A stretch of DNA of 64,000 bases from Thalassospira povalilytica (GTDB taxonomy: Bacteria > Pseudomonadota > Alphaproteobacteria > Rhodospirillales > Thalassospiraceae), in the NCBI RefSeq assembly GCF_002844235.1, contig NZ_PGTS01000008.1, positions 62,001 through 126,000 of the forward strand, given 5' to 3'. Numbering within the stretch: the stretch's first letter is position 1; each line of letters begins with the position of its first letter. Below the pieces are notes generated by a model. The model had not been told where the DNA came from. It worked only from the letters and a program-made list of their open reading frames with translations, and ran no database searches. This document shows, in pieces, positions 37,609 through 46,976 of this stretch. A program made the translations under genes and the position numbers.

Positions 37609-38310
37609 TTACGTTGCGGCCGGGGACAGCTGATCAAGCAGGGCATGGACAAAGCCCTTCTGGCGCGGGTTCAGGTTACGCCGGGCCGCGGCCTGTTGCA
37701 GGGCGTCGGTTGCTTCGATATGCAAGCGGTAATGGCCCGGGTCCTGATCAATGGTGGTGGTGCGTTCTTCGGCTGTTCCGAACACCATCCTGTGGCATTT
37801 GCGCGCATCCGAGGATGTAAAGGCCCGACATGAAAGCGGGCGGATTTCATAAATCGTGCAGCGATTGTCATCCCCAAGAAGCGGGCAACGTACCCGTACT
37901 TCGGCCGTTGTGGTTGATTGTTCAATGGTTGCGGCGGCAGTTGCCAGCCGTTGCAAAAGATCAGCCTGTTGTTCGGGGGTGAATGTTTTGCGGATATGGT
38001 CGGCAATCAGGCTGGTGACGCCGGGCGGGACGCTGACAAACAGGTTGCAGCAGGCGCTGCATTGATCGCAGCAATCGCGATGTTGGGGATTGGGGAAGTT
38101 TGACTGGATGGCACGTGATGCGGTGTCAACCATCGACATTGCAACGCGCGCGGCATCCGTCATGGTTGGCTGCGCATCAAGGGCATCTTCAAGCACGCGA
38201 CGAAATGTCTGGAACATCTCGTCATAGCGGCGCGATGCTTCAAATGTCAGCGCGCCGGTCTGGGCGATGCTGTCTGCTATTGTGTCTATGGCCTCATCAA
38301 GTTCTGCCAT
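37609..38310 (-). CDS. YkgJ family cysteine cluster protein
   Basis: 233 residues from the ATG at 38310. The C-terminal half has the zinc/iron-chelating cysteine cluster: CCDQCSACCNLFVSV, then VRCPLLGDDNRCTIYEIRPLSCRAF and a further KCH. The family is suspected to bind zinc or an Fe-S cluster; the function is unknown. The N-terminal part is helical. An in-frame TTG at 38400 would add 30 residues and also has an AGGA nearby, so the start is uncertain. Confidence 0.82.
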   Translation of the reverse strand: MAELDEAIDTIADSIAQTGALTFEASRRYDEMFQTFRRVLEDALDAQPTMTDAARVAMSMVDTASRAIQSNFPNPQHRDCCDQCSACCNLFVSVPPGVTSLIADHIRKTFTPEQQADLLQRLATAAATIEQSTTTAEVRVRCPLLGDDNRCTIYEIRPLSCRAFTSSDARKCHRMVFGTAEERTTTIDQDPGHYRLHIEATDALQQAAARRNLNPRQKGFVHALLDQLSPAAT

Positions 38311-38488
38311 TGATCCCAGCGACTTCCTGATTGGCACATGAAAACGTGCCGACGTTATGGTTGTTGTTTGCTTGTCTAATTTAGCATCTTTGCGTTCCAA
38401 TTCCTAACAAGCTGATAACAAAAGGAAACGATCAACCATGGATAGGGCCCGAGCGGGCCCAGGCGGGGTGGGGCTAATTGCATTTATG

Positions 38489-38523
38489 CAAAAAAAAATC
38501 CGGCCAGATCGGCTCTGACCGGA
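38489..38523 (-). terminator. Terminator of the malonate operon
   Basis: On the minus strand, a 10-base stem TCCGGTCAGA / TCTGGCCGGA (one G-T pair, loop GCCGA) is followed by a run of T. It lies about 70 bases after matB. Confidence 0.85.
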
Positions 38524-38592
38524 AGGAAGGTTGGGTCAAAGACCCTTTGGGTGCTGCCCGTCAGGACAGCGGGAGATACAGACTACATCGCA

Positions 38593-40119
38593 TCATGCAG
38601 CTGGGGAGGTAAAGGTATCGGCATATTGCTTGCGCAGCTGGGCTTTCTGGATTTTGCCCATGGTGTTGCGCGGCAGTTCCTTGATCACCCAGATGCGCTT
38701 GGGAACCTTGAATTTCGCAAGCTTGTCCTGGGTGCGTTTGATGATTTCGTCGGTGTCGGCCTGACTGCCATTTGCAGCCACGATGACACCGGCAACGGCT
38801 TCGCCAAAGTCGGGATGGGGCAGGCCGAAGACTGCGACTTCTTCGACTTCGTCATATTCGGCGATGACTTCTTCGACTTCCTTCGGATAGACGTTGAAGC
38901 CACCCGAAATGATCAGGTCCTTGTCACGACCAACAATGGTGACATAGCCATCTTCGCCAATGGTGGCGAGGTCACCGGTGATAAAGAAGCCATCGGTGCG
39001 GAATTCGGATGCGGTTTTTTCCGGCATCTGCCAGTAGCCCTTGAACACATTCGGACCGCGTACTTCAAGAACGCCGATTTCACCGGCCCCAAGGACATTG
39101 CCATCCTTGTCGCATACACGGGCTTCGATCCCCGGCAGCGTCGGGCCAACCGCACCCGGACGACGTTCGCCATCCAGCGGGTTGGACGTGTTCATGCAGG
39201 TTTCGGTCATCCCGTAACGTTCAAGGATTTTGTGCCCGGTACGTTCAAAGAACGCGTCATGGGTTTCGGCCAGAAGCGGTGCGGAACCCGATACAAACAA
39301 CCGCATGTTAGCGGTAACATCCTTGTCAAACTGCGGATGTGACAGAAGACGGGTATAGAAGGTCGGAACCCCCATCAGAACGGTTGATTGCGGCAAACGT
39401 TCGATCACATCATCGGCGTCGAATTTCGGAAGCAGGATGACCTTGCCACCATTCATCAGCATGATGTTGATGGCAACGAACAGGCCATGGGTATGGAACA
39501 GCGGCAAAGCATGCAGCAGCGTATCACCGGGCTTGAAGCCCCATGCCGCATGCAGGGTTTTGGCATTTGATCCCAGATTGTTGTGCGTCAGCATCGCGCC
39601 CTTGGATCGGCCGGTCGTGCCCGAGGTATAAAGGATTGCTGCAACATCATCCTTGTCGGCACTGACAATATCGGTGATCGGGGTGGCTGTTGCGGCCTCG
39701 TCATTCAGGCTGCCGTCACCGTTGGCACCAAGCGACAGAACCGCGCCGACATTGTTTTGCGCACCAAGGGTCCGGGCCGCATCGATATGTGCCGGGCGGC
39801 AGACAAAGACGCGCGGTGCGGCATCGCCAAGGAAATAGGCGATCTCGTCACCGGTATAGGCGGTATTGAGCGGCAGGTGAATGGCGCCAAGTTGCAGACA
39901 AGCAAGGTAAAGCGCGATCACGTCTGATGATTTGTCGACCTGTGCGGCAACGCGGTCACCTTTGACCACGCCATGGGATGCCAGCACCGCGGCATAACGA
40001 CCGGTGCGGTCCAGCAACCAGGCGAAACTGCGTTCGGTGCCATCGCGTTCGATCAGGAACGTACGCGATTTGTCTGCCGGGAAGCGGTCGAGAAAGGTTT
40101 GAAAAAGATTATCGGACAT
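38593..40119 (-). CDS. matB: Malonyl-CoA synthetase
   Basis: 508 residues, acyl-adenylating family. Activates malonate to malonyl-CoA with ATP and CoA. The AMP-binding P-loop is AAILYTSGTTGRSKGAMLTH; YGMTETCMNTSNPLDGERRPGAVG is the substrate-binding region characteristic of MatB, and the hinge FFITGDLATIGEDGYVTIVGRDKDLIISGG and the C-terminal catalytic lysine NTMGKIQK are present. ATG at 40119 has an AGG site 7 bases upstream. It is the last gene of the mat operon, 12 bases after matA. Confidence 0.93.
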   Translation of the reverse strand: MSDNLFQTFLDRFPADKSRTFLIERDGTERSFAWLLDRTGRYAAVLASHGVVKGDRVAAQVDKSSDVIALYLACLQLGAIHLPLNTAYTGDEIAYFLGDAAPRVFVCRPAHIDAARTLGAQNNVGAVLSLGANGDGSLNDEAATATPITDIVSADKDDVAAILYTSGTTGRSKGAMLTHNNLGSNAKTLHAAWGFKPGDTLLHALPLFHTHGLFVAINIMLMNGGKVILLPKFDADDVIERLPQSTVLMGVPTFYTRLLSHPQFDKDVTANMRLFVSGSAPLLAETHDAFFERTGHKILERYGMTETCMNTSNPLDGERRPGAVGPTLPGIEARVCDKDGNVLGAGEIGVLEVRGPNVFKGYWQMPEKTASEFRTDGFFITGDLATIGEDGYVTIVGRDKDLIISGGFNVYPKEVEEVIAEYDEVEEVAVFGLPHPDFGEAVAGVIVAANGSQADTDEIIKRTQDKLAKFKVPKRIWVIKELPRNTMGKIQKAQLRKQYADTFTSPAA

Positions 40120-40131
40120 GGTCATACCTAC

Positions 40132-41448
40132 TTAAATGCCGGCAAGCTGTGCGACGGATTTCGATGTTGCGATTTTTCCGTCATTCATCAGCGCTTCGTG
40201 ATTTTTCTCAATATCGTCAAGGTGGTAGGCATAATTGACCATCATGCCGCCCGCCTGGCGCAGGCCCTTGATTGATGTGTCGCCCAACCAGTTAAGCCGT
40301 TCGAGCTGTGCGCCATTGCCAAGATGGAACCGTGCGGTGGGATCGAGTGGCGATTTACCGCGTTTGCAGGTCGCAAGATAGGTCGCACACAGCGCAACAG
40401 TCGGTTTGCGCAGGGCTTCGACCTTTTCCGGATCGTCGATCCAGCCATCCTGACTAAGGCCTTCCAGAACCTGACCGGCAAGATCCGCATCGTCGGCCTT
40501 GCTTTTCTGGCGTGTCCGCAACCAGCCCATGAAGCCCGGAATGGGCGACAGGGTGGCAAATTGCTTGAGCTGCGGGAATTCACGTTTCAGTTCTTCGACA
40601 ACCTGTTTGATCAGGAAGTTGCCAAATGAAATCCCCTTGAGCCCCGCCTGACAGTTGCTGATCGAATAGAAGATCGCGGTCTTGGCGGTTTCGGGCGCCT
40701 TTTCATCGATTTCCGGCGCCAGAAGAGCCTGAACACTGTCGGCCAGCCCATGGACAAGGGCGACCTCGACAAAGATCAGCGGATCATCGGGGATCGCCGG
40801 ATGGAAGAAAGCAAAGCATTTGCGATCGGTTGCCAGACGACGACGCAGATCATCCCAGCCCTGAATTTCATGTACCGCTTCGTAACGGATCAGTTTTTCA
40901 AGGATGGCGGCCGATGTATCCCAATCAATATGACGCAGTTCAAGGAAACCACGGTTAAACCAACTGGTCAGCAGGTGCTGCATATCGGCATTCAGCGGTT
41001 CCAGATCGCGGTTGGTTTTCAAAAGACCGATCAGGGTTTCACGCATATCGACAATGGCGCGGGTGCCGCCCGGTGCCATATTGATGCGGCGCAGAAGTTC
41101 CTGACGTGCGGGTTCCGATGCCTGGGTCAGGGCCGCCAGATTGGTTTCTGACGGGTCCTTGGCAAAGGCGTCGGCCGCTTTTGAAACTTTGGTGCGGTCT
41201 GCGCTGAAGTCGTTCTGCATCATCTGGAAAAAGCGCAGATGATCTTCTTCTGGCAGGTTTTCCCAAAGCCGGACCACTTCGCGGGCAACGGCGGTGCCAC
41301 GTGCTTCGCCTTTTTGCGAAACAAGGTCTTTGCACATGGCACCGAGTTGCGTGAAGGAATCCTGCGGGGGGGAAATTGGCAGATCAAGCAGTTCACGCCC
41401 ACGGTCGGCGATGCTTGAAATCCAGCTTCTGACAGAGATGCCTGACAT
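40132..41448 (-). CDS. matA: Malonyl-CoA decarboxylase
   Basis: 438 residues, the usual size of bacterial MCD. Decarboxylates malonyl-CoA to acetyl-CoA. Recognisable segments: an N-terminal helical domain, then LLTSWFNRGFLELRHIDWDTSAAILEKLIRYEAVHEI and the GNAT-like catalytic part (FYSISNCQAGLKGISFGNFLIKQVVEELKREFP, LSPIPGF), with the late PTARFHLGNGAQLERLNWLGD. The start codon overlaps the matM stop at 41448. With matB it converts external malonate to acetyl-CoA. Confidence 0.95.
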   Translation of the reverse strand: MSGISVRSWISSIADRGRELLDLPISPPQDSFTQLGAMCKDLVSQKGEARGTAVAREVVRLWENLPEEDHLRFFQMMQNDFSADRTKVSKAADAFAKDPSETNLAALTQASEPARQELLRRINMAPGGTRAIVDMRETLIGLLKTNRDLEPLNADMQHLLTSWFNRGFLELRHIDWDTSAAILEKLIRYEAVHEIQGWDDLRRRLATDRKCFAFFHPAIPDDPLIFVEVALVHGLADSVQALLAPEIDEKAPETAKTAIFYSISNCQAGLKGISFGNFLIKQVVEELKREFPQLKQFATLSPIPGFMGWLRTRQKSKADDADLAGQVLEGLSQDGWIDDPEKVEALRKPTVALCATYLATCKRGKSPLDPTARFHLGNGAQLERLNWLGDTSIKGLRQAGGMMVNYAYHLDDIEKNHEALMNDGKIATSKSVAQLAGI

Positions 41449-42764
41449 TAGCGTCCTCCGATTATCGTTTCTGGAAGCCAGGTGGCGATTTCAGGGAAGA
41501 AGCAAAGAATGATAATGGCCGCGATCATGCACATCACGTAAGGGAAGGCGCCCTTAAGGATGCTTTGCAGGCGGATGTCGGGTGCAATGCCGTTGATGAC
41601 ATACAGGTTCAGTCCGACCGGCGGGGTGATCAGGCCGATTTCCATGTTGATCGTAAGAATGACGGCGAACCAGTACGGGTCAAAACCGGCATTGATGATC
41701 ACAGGTAGCAGGATCGGGGCGCTCATCAGGATCACGGCAACCGGCGGCAGGAAGAAACCACTGATCAGCAGGAACAGGTTGATGAAGCCCATCAGAACCC
41801 AGCGGTTGACCTCAAGTGCTGAAATCCACTGTGCAATCGACTGGGTAATGAACAGGGATGACAGCATATAGCTGAACAGACCCGCCGCCCCGATGATCAG
41901 AAGGATCATCACCGATTCTTTGGTGGTGTCGCGGAAGACATTCCAAAGCTGGCCGGGTTTCCACATCTTGTAAATGATCATCGCGGTGATCAGGCAGAAC
42001 AATGCCCCGACACCAGCCGTCTCGGACGGGGTCGCAACACCGCCATACAGCGCAAACAGAACCGCACCGATGATCACAAGGAAGGGCAGAACACGCGGAA
42101 GGATTTCAAACTTTTCCTTCCAGCTGTATTTGACGACGCCAAGTGCCGCCTGGGCATTGCCCTGACGCCAGGTCGAATAAAGCGACCATGCCATGAACAG
42201 GGCGGTGACCAGAAGACCCGGCAAAAGACCGGCAAGGAAAAGACGACCAATCGAGGTTTCGGTCGAAATGCCATACACGATCATGGTGACACTTGGCGGG
42301 ATCAGAATGCCAAGCGTACCGCCCGCTGCAATCGATCCGGCGGCAACTGTGTCAGGAAAGCCGCGTTCGCGCATTGCCGGAATGCCCATTTTCCCGATCG
42401 CAGCACAGGTCGCCGGGGAAGACCCCGACAGTGCAGAGAAAATCGCACATGCCCCCAGGTTGGAAATAACCAAACCCCCTGGCACACGCGTCAACCAGCG
42501 ATCAAGAACGGAATAAAGGTCACCCCCGGCGCGTGAGGACGCAACAACCGCCCCCATCAGGATGAACATCGGGATGGCAAGAACTTCAAAGCTTTCAAGT
42601 TTGCCAAACAGGATTTCGGGCAAAAGCGGCAGCGAACCGGTGCCATCAAAGATGATGATGAAACCGACACTGACCAGAAGCAGGCCGATACCAACCGGAA
42701 TACCGGAGAAAAGAACAACTGTGGTTGCGATGCCAACGATGGCCGCAAGAAGCAACGGATCCAT
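41448..42764 (-). CDS. matM: TRAP transporter large permease subunit (malonate)
   Basis: 438 residues with about 12 hydrophobic segments. DctM-type hallmarks: FSGIPVGIGLLLVSVGF near the N-terminus, SALSGSSPATCAAIGKMGIPAMRERGF, AAGGTLGILIPPSVTMIVYG, and GLITPPVGLNLYV near the end. It forms the sodium-driven translocation channel of a TRAP system. The order P-Q-M-A-B is the same as that reported for the malonate operon of Sinorhizobium, so malonate is the likely substrate. It overlaps matA by one base. Confidence 0.92.
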   Translation of the reverse strand: MDPLLLAAIVGIATTVVLFSGIPVGIGLLLVSVGFIIIFDGTGSLPLLPEILFGKLESFEVLAIPMFILMGAVVASSRAGGDLYSVLDRWLTRVPGGLVISNLGACAIFSALSGSSPATCAAIGKMGIPAMRERGFPDTVAAGSIAAGGTLGILIPPSVTMIVYGISTETSIGRLFLAGLLPGLLVTALFMAWSLYSTWRQGNAQAALGVVKYSWKEKFEILPRVLPFLVIIGAVLFALYGGVATPSETAGVGALFCLITAMIIYKMWKPGQLWNVFRDTTKESVMILLIIGAAGLFSYMLSSLFITQSIAQWISALEVNRWVLMGFINLFLLISGFFLPPVAVILMSAPILLPVIINAGFDPYWFAVILTINMEIGLITPPVGLNLYVINGIAPDIRLQSILKGAFPYVMCMIAAIIILCFFPEIATWLPETIIGGR

Positions 42765-42776
42765 GATGCGGCCTCC

Positions 42777-43466
42777 TTAAAGGGCGTCGTCACGCAGGTC
42801 GAACGGCGTCGACCGGCGGGTGATAAGGGTCAGGAAGTCGGCCAGGAACTGCAGGAACAGAAGACCGAAACCGATCGGCAATGCCGAATAGGGTTTCCAC
42901 AGCGGAACCGCCCAGATGGTTTCAGACAGCCAGCCGCCGTCATAGGCTTCAAGCACGAGCTCAAGACCATAGAAGCCAAACAGTGCACTGATCGCCATGC
43001 CACACAACAAGGTCAGGACGGCAAGCGTCATGCGCGCGCCGCTTTTAAGATAGAGCGGCAGCAAATCCACATTCACATGCCCGCGCAGCAACTGCACATA
43101 AGGCAGGCCGATCAGAGTTGCGCCAATCATCAGGAAAATGACCGCCTCGGTCTGCCAGACAGTGGAGTCATTAAGCGCATAACGAATGAACACCAGCTGG
43201 CAAATGATCAGCATGGCAACCCCGAACATGGTTGCCGACGCGATGCCGCAGATCCGTGATGCGGTGTGAATCACCGCAACAAAGGCATCAAGCGGCCCCT
43301 TGGGCGGCATCGGGTGGCGGGCTGCCTTTGCGTGGTGGTCGTCGATCGGCTCGACATCAGGCGGGGGCGGCATATCGGACTTAACGGAATGCGACGCACT
43401 TTGGGTCTGCGCGAAATCATCGGGCAGATCAATCGGAAGTGGGTGCGGGGACATGGCGTTGGACAC
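42777..43466 (-). CDS. matQ: TRAP transporter small permease subunit (malonate)
   Basis: 229 residues. Four hydrophobic segments typical of DctQ start near residue 70 (ICGIASATMFGVAMLIICQLVFIRYAL), with TVWQTEAVIFLMIGATLIGLPYVQLLRGHVNVDLL as the core DctQ motif. The first 60 residues are Pro/His/Asp-rich and cytosolic, an extension beyond the usual length. GTG at 43466 is the start because GAGGAG lies 7 bases upstream; an ATG four codons later is the alternative. Confidence 0.88.
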   Translation of the reverse strand: MSNAMSPHPLPIDLPDDFAQTQSASHSVKSDMPPPPDVEPIDDHHAKAARHPMPPKGPLDAFVAVIHTASRICGIASATMFGVAMLIICQLVFIRYALNDSTVWQTEAVIFLMIGATLIGLPYVQLLRGHVNVDLLPLYLKSGARMTLAVLTLLCGMAISALFGFYGLELVLEAYDGGWLSETIWAVPLWKPYSALPIGFGLLFLQFLADFLTLITRRSTPFDLRDDAL

Positions 43467-43569
43467 GCGCGTACTCCTCTGACGGAACCGTATTGTTCTG
43501 TTTATTTGTATTCTTTGGGAAATGGGGTGGTGCCGAACATGTCGGCACCACCAGCACATCAGCTATGGA

Positions 43570-44577
43570 TCACTTTACAGCAAGTGCCATATCCAGAAGT
43601 TCCTGACCATTCGGGGTCTCTTCGACGAACTTTTTGTAGGAAGTTTCCATGGCCAGTTTCTGCCATGCTGCGAAATCTTCATCGCTGAGTTCGGCGATTT
43701 CAACACCGGCATCCTTGAAGACCTGGATGCTGTCCGAATCCTGCTTGCGGCCTTCGGTGGTGTAGTATTCTTCTGCTTTCTTCGCAGCAGCAGCCAGGGC
43801 TGCTTTCTGCGCGTCATTCAGCTTGTCATAGCTTTTCTTCGACATCAGAACCGGCTGATACATGAACCACAGCGCATTGCCGGCAGCCGGGGTGTAGCAT
43901 TTGACCTGTTCGTAGATACGATAGGAAACGAAGCTCGACGAGCTGGTGTTGGTTGCGTCAAGAACGCCGGTCTGCATGGCCGGATAGATTTCCGAGCTCG
44001 GCATTGCAGCGATCGAGGCACCGGCACCTTCAAGCATCTGCTCGAACGATTTACCGGCAGCGCGGATCTGAAGGCCTTTTACGTCTTCAGGCTTGTGAAT
44101 GCAGCCCTTGGTCGATGCAAAGCCGCCAGCAAGCCAGCCCTTGGCAACGGTGACAACACCGTCCTCGTTCAGGAGCTCTTCGATTTTAGCCATGAACGGG
44201 GATTCGTTGATGCGGTTTGCATGGTCATGGTTTTTGACCAGTGCCGGCATCAGGGTAAGGTTGGTTGCCGGAACACGACCACCGGCATACGCCAGCGGGT
44301 AAACAATCATGTCAAGCTGCCCGCGGGTCATCGGGGTCCACTGTTCCTTCGCCTTGAACAGGGAGCCGGACGGGAAGATCTGGATTTCCAGATCGACATT
44401 GGCCGCTTTGACTTCGTCGGCAACAATCTGTGCAACCTTGTGACGGATGTCGCTGGTCGACCACTGGTGCGACAGTTTCAGGGTTTCCGCATCAGCAGAT
44501 GCGGACATGCCAAAAGCGGCAACAGACATGGTGATGGCGGCGACAGACGCCGAAAGGGTCTTTTTAAAAATCTTCAT
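43570..44577 (-). CDS. matP: TRAP transporter substrate-binding protein (malonate)
   Basis: 335 residues. A signal peptide (KIFKKTLSASVAAITMSVAAFGMSASADA, cleavage near residue 30) directs it to the periplasm. DctP fold: LKLSHQWSTSDIRHKVAQIVADEV, IQIFPSGSLFKAKEQWTPMTRGQLDMIVYP, the family arginine/LQIRAAG segment (KGLQIRAAGKSFEQML), and the EIYPAMQTGVLDATNTSSSS motif. It captures the substrate for the matQM permease. ATG at 44577 has a GGGAGGAAAA ribosome site. First gene of the operon, divergent from the GntR regulator. Confidence 0.92.
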   Translation of the reverse strand: MKIFKKTLSASVAAITMSVAAFGMSASADAETLKLSHQWSTSDIRHKVAQIVADEVKAANVDLEIQIFPSGSLFKAKEQWTPMTRGQLDMIVYPLAYAGGRVPATNLTLMPALVKNHDHANRINESPFMAKIEELLNEDGVVTVAKGWLAGGFASTKGCIHKPEDVKGLQIRAAGKSFEQMLEGAGASIAAMPSSEIYPAMQTGVLDATNTSSSSFVSYRIYEQVKCYTPAAGNALWFMYQPVLMSKKSYDKLNDAQKAALAAAAKKAEEYYTTEGRKQDSDSIQVFKDAGVEIAELSDEDFAAWQKLAMETSYKKFVEETPNGQELLDMALAVK

Positions 44578-44895
44578 CTTTTCCTCCCGGATGAAGCATG
44601 CGTTTTTGGATGCATTGTGACGGCTTTTGCGCGTCTTTTTATTGATGCGGTTTTCGCATTGGAGGAAAGCGTTACAGATTTCTGGCATCCTGTCTATGCA
44701 ATTTTGTATACCAGAGATGCGTTTTGCAGTGCCACAAACGCGCCTGTGAGTGTTTGCTTGAAAATCGCGGAAATTTCCCATTCAACTTTTGCAATGCAAT
44801 ATGAAAACCCTGCGCAGCAGCACAGAAAAGGCTTTGATTAGTACCATTTTATGTGTTCTGGTATACCAGTGGCCGATTGTAGAAAAGGGCGTTTT
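44578..44895. promoter_or_regulatory. Divergent mat promoter region with two GTATACCAG sites
   Basis: 318 bases between matP and the GntR gene. The perfect palindrome CTGGTATACCAG lies at 44858-44869, just before the GntR start. A second copy with the same right half, TTGTATACCAG, lies at 44704-44714, about 130 bases upstream of matP. The GTATAC core agrees with operators described for MatR-type GntR regulators, as I recall them. The region probably holds both promoters. Confidence 0.7.
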
Positions 44896-45573
44896 ATGGC
44901 GCAAAACGGTAAGCTTGCCACCGATCTGGTGCAGAAACTTGAACGCGATATTGTGACCGGTGTTCTTAAACCCGGTGACAAGCTTGACGAACGTTCCCTG
45001 AGCGAACGGTTCGGTGTTTCACGCACCCCGGTTCGCGAAGCGCTCCAGACTTTGGCCGGATCCGGGCTTGTTGCCACCATGCCCCGTCGCGGAACCATTG
45101 TTGCGTCGATCACGGTTGCCGAACTGATTGAAATGTTCGAAGTCATGGCCGAACTCGAAGCCATGTGTGCCCGCCTTGCCGCGCGTCGGATGCCACGTGT
45201 CGATATCGATAACCTGATCGCACTGGCCGATGAATGCAGCGCGCTTCAGGAACATGCCGATGCTGATGCCTATTACGAGGCCAATGTGCGTTTCCACGAA
45301 GCGATCTATGCCGGGTGCCGCAACAGTTTCCTTGAACGCCAGACCAAGAATGTCCGCAACCGGCTGGCGCCGTATCGCCGTTTGCAGCTTCATCGCCCGG
45401 GGCGCGTTAAAAAATCCAACAACGAACATGCCGATATCCTGAGCGCCATTTCAAATGGCGAGGCCGATATTGCCGGTAAACTGATGCAACAGCATGTTGC
45501 GGTTCAGGGCGAGGCCCTGAACGATCTTCTGGCGATCGTCCCGCGCGGATATCTTGAGCCGCTGGCGAGCTGA
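44896..45573 (+). CDS. GntR (FCD) family regulator of the malonate operon
   Basis: 225 residues. The N-terminal winged helix is LVQKLERDIVTGVLKPGDKLDERSLSERFGVSRTPVREALQTLAGSGLVATMPRRGTIVASIT, followed by an all-helical FCD ligand-binding domain with the metal/ligand residues in NVRFHEAIYAG and NEHADILSAI. The divergent position to matPQMAB and the palindromes in the shared region make it the probable malonate-responsive repressor (called MatR or GtrA in rhizobia). ATG at 44896 is used because an in-frame ATG at 44851 would place the operator inside the gene. Confidence 0.9.
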   Translation: MAQNGKLATDLVQKLERDIVTGVLKPGDKLDERSLSERFGVSRTPVREALQTLAGSGLVATMPRRGTIVASITVAELIEMFEVMAELEAMCARLAARRMPRVDIDNLIALADECSALQEHADADAYYEANVRFHEAIYAGCRNSFLERQTKNVRNRLAPYRRLQLHRPGRVKKSNNEHADILSAISNGEADIAGKLMQQHVAVQGEALNDLLAIVPRGYLEPLAS

Positions 45574-45669
45574 CGTCTTATTCACGACTTTCAAAAACTG
45601 CTGGTCCGGCGGGCAAACTTGCCTGTGATTGGGCGTGACCTTTTTGTCCGGTTGAGCTAAAACGCAGCC

Positions 45670-46410
45670 ATGGCAAAGAAACGTTTAGATCAGTTGCTTG
45701 TGGAACGCGGATTGGTGGAAAGCCGGTCCAAGGCGCAGGCATTTATCATGGCAGGCAATGTCTTTAGCGGCGAGCAGCGGCTTGATAAGCCGGGCATGCA
45801 GTGCAAGGAAGACATGGCGATCACGCTGCGCGGGCAACCTCATCCGTGGGTTTCGCGCGGCGGGCTCAAGCTTGAAAAAGGCTTGGCTGAATTCGGGATT
45901 GATGTGACCGGTTTTATCGGCATTGATGTCGGGGCATCAACCGGTGGCTTTACCGATGTCTTGCTGCAAAACGGTGCGGCAAAGGTTTATGCCGTCGATG
46001 TCGGGCAAGGGCAGCTTGACTGGAAGCTGCGCAATGACGATCGCGTCGTGGTCATGGAAAAGACCAATGCCCGTCATCTTACCGATGAACAAATTCCCGA
46101 TCTTGTTGATATCGTGGTGTGCGATGCCAGCTTCATCGGATTGCGGACCGTGCTTCCGGCAAGTATGGAACGCCTGAAACCCGGCGGGCATCTGATTGCG
46201 CTGATCAAACCGCAATTTGAAGTCGGCAAGGAACGCGTCGGCAAAAAAGGTGTCGTCCGCGAACCCGAACTGCATCAGGAAGTCTGTGACACCATTTCCG
46301 ACTGGCTGGCAAACTTGCCGGGCTGGGAAGTATTGGGCATCACCAAAAGCCCGATCACCGGGCCGGAAGGCAATGTCGAGTTTTTGATTTGCGGGCGGAA
46401 ATCGGCCTGA
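45670..46410 (+). CDS. tlyA: TlyA family rRNA 2'-O-methyltransferase
   Basis: 246 residues. An N-terminal S4 RNA-binding domain (KKRLDQLLVERGLVESRSKAQAFIMAGNVF) is followed by an FtsJ-like SAM domain (GIDVGASTGGFTDVLLQNGAAKVYAVDVGQGQL). The K-D-K-E-type catalytic residues can be traced: Lys in HPWVSRGGLKLEKG, Asp in VVCDASFIG, Lys in ALIKPQFEVG, Glu in NVEFLICG. TlyA methylates rRNA cytidines and was first described as a haemolysin. It normally follows dxs in this lineage; here about 9 kb lies between them. Confidence 0.93.
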   Translation: MAKKRLDQLLVERGLVESRSKAQAFIMAGNVFSGEQRLDKPGMQCKEDMAITLRGQPHPWVSRGGLKLEKGLAEFGIDVTGFIGIDVGASTGGFTDVLLQNGAAKVYAVDVGQGQLDWKLRNDDRVVVMEKTNARHLTDEQIPDLVDIVVCDASFIGLRTVLPASMERLKPGGHLIALIKPQFEVGKERVGKKGVVREPELHQEVCDTISDWLANLPGWEVLGITKSPITGPEGNVEFLICGRKSA

Positions 46411-46443
46411 AGTCAGGCCAATTTCCAACCTGCGACCGTATCG

Positions 46444-46872
46444 TTATTTGCCGATTTTCTTCATGAAGAAATCAATGCCGGCCTGTGCGCAATCCTGATC
46501 CTGGGGCGGGGTGCCGGAACTGACGCCGATGCCGCCAACGCATTCACCATCAACAAATACCGGAAGACCACCGGCAACAATCGACAGGCGACCGCCGATT
46601 TCACTGTCAATGCCATAGGCCGGCTTGCCCGGCTGTGCGGCAGCGGCATATTCATGCGTGCCCTTGCGCGCGCCCGATGCGGTGAATGATTTGTCCTGGG
46701 CGATGGTGGTGCTGGTGACCTTGCCGCCATCCATGCGCTCAAAAGCGATAAGGACGCCGGATTCATCGGTGATGGCAATGCACATCGGAACGCCGATTTC
46801 GTTGGCGCGATTACGTGCACCTTCAATCAGGATATAGGCGTCTTCGATTGACAGGCGTTTGATGGTCAGCAT
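46444..46872 (-). CDS. GlcG/HbpS family heme-binding protein
   Basis: 142 residues. The HbpS/GlcG-like fold is clear from SIEDAYILIEGARNRANEIGVPMCIAITDESGVLIAFERMDGG, then GGLPVFVDGECVGGIGVSSGTPPQDQDCAQAGI. Members bind heme or other tetrapyrroles or cobalamin-like ligands; some form octamers. No signal peptide, so it is cytosolic here. ATG at 46872 has a GGAGA site. It is convergent with tlyA, 33 bases apart. Confidence 0.88.
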   Translation of the reverse strand: MLTIKRLSIEDAYILIEGARNRANEIGVPMCIAITDESGVLIAFERMDGGKVTSTTIAQDKSFTASGARKGTHEYAAAAQPGKPAYGIDSEIGGRLSIVAGGLPVFVDGECVGGIGVSSGTPPQDQDCAQAGIDFFMKKIGK

Positions 46873-46976
46873 GGAACGTCTCCGGGGATTTGAAATAAGC
46901 TGGCGCATCTTATGTGGTGGCGCAAAAGCCGATCAATCACATAAAACGTCTTTTCACATGGTGGAAGATTGCCTGG

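Noticed and set aside
38446-38461. GC-rich palindrome GGGCCC-GAGC-GGGCCC before the cysteine-cluster gene
   Set aside because: No T-run follows on either strand and the real terminator of the mat operon is nearby; function not supported.
43522-44841. 439-codon plus-strand frame opposite matP
   Set aside because: MatP has a signal peptide, a DctP fold and a strong ribosome site; the opposite frame shows none.
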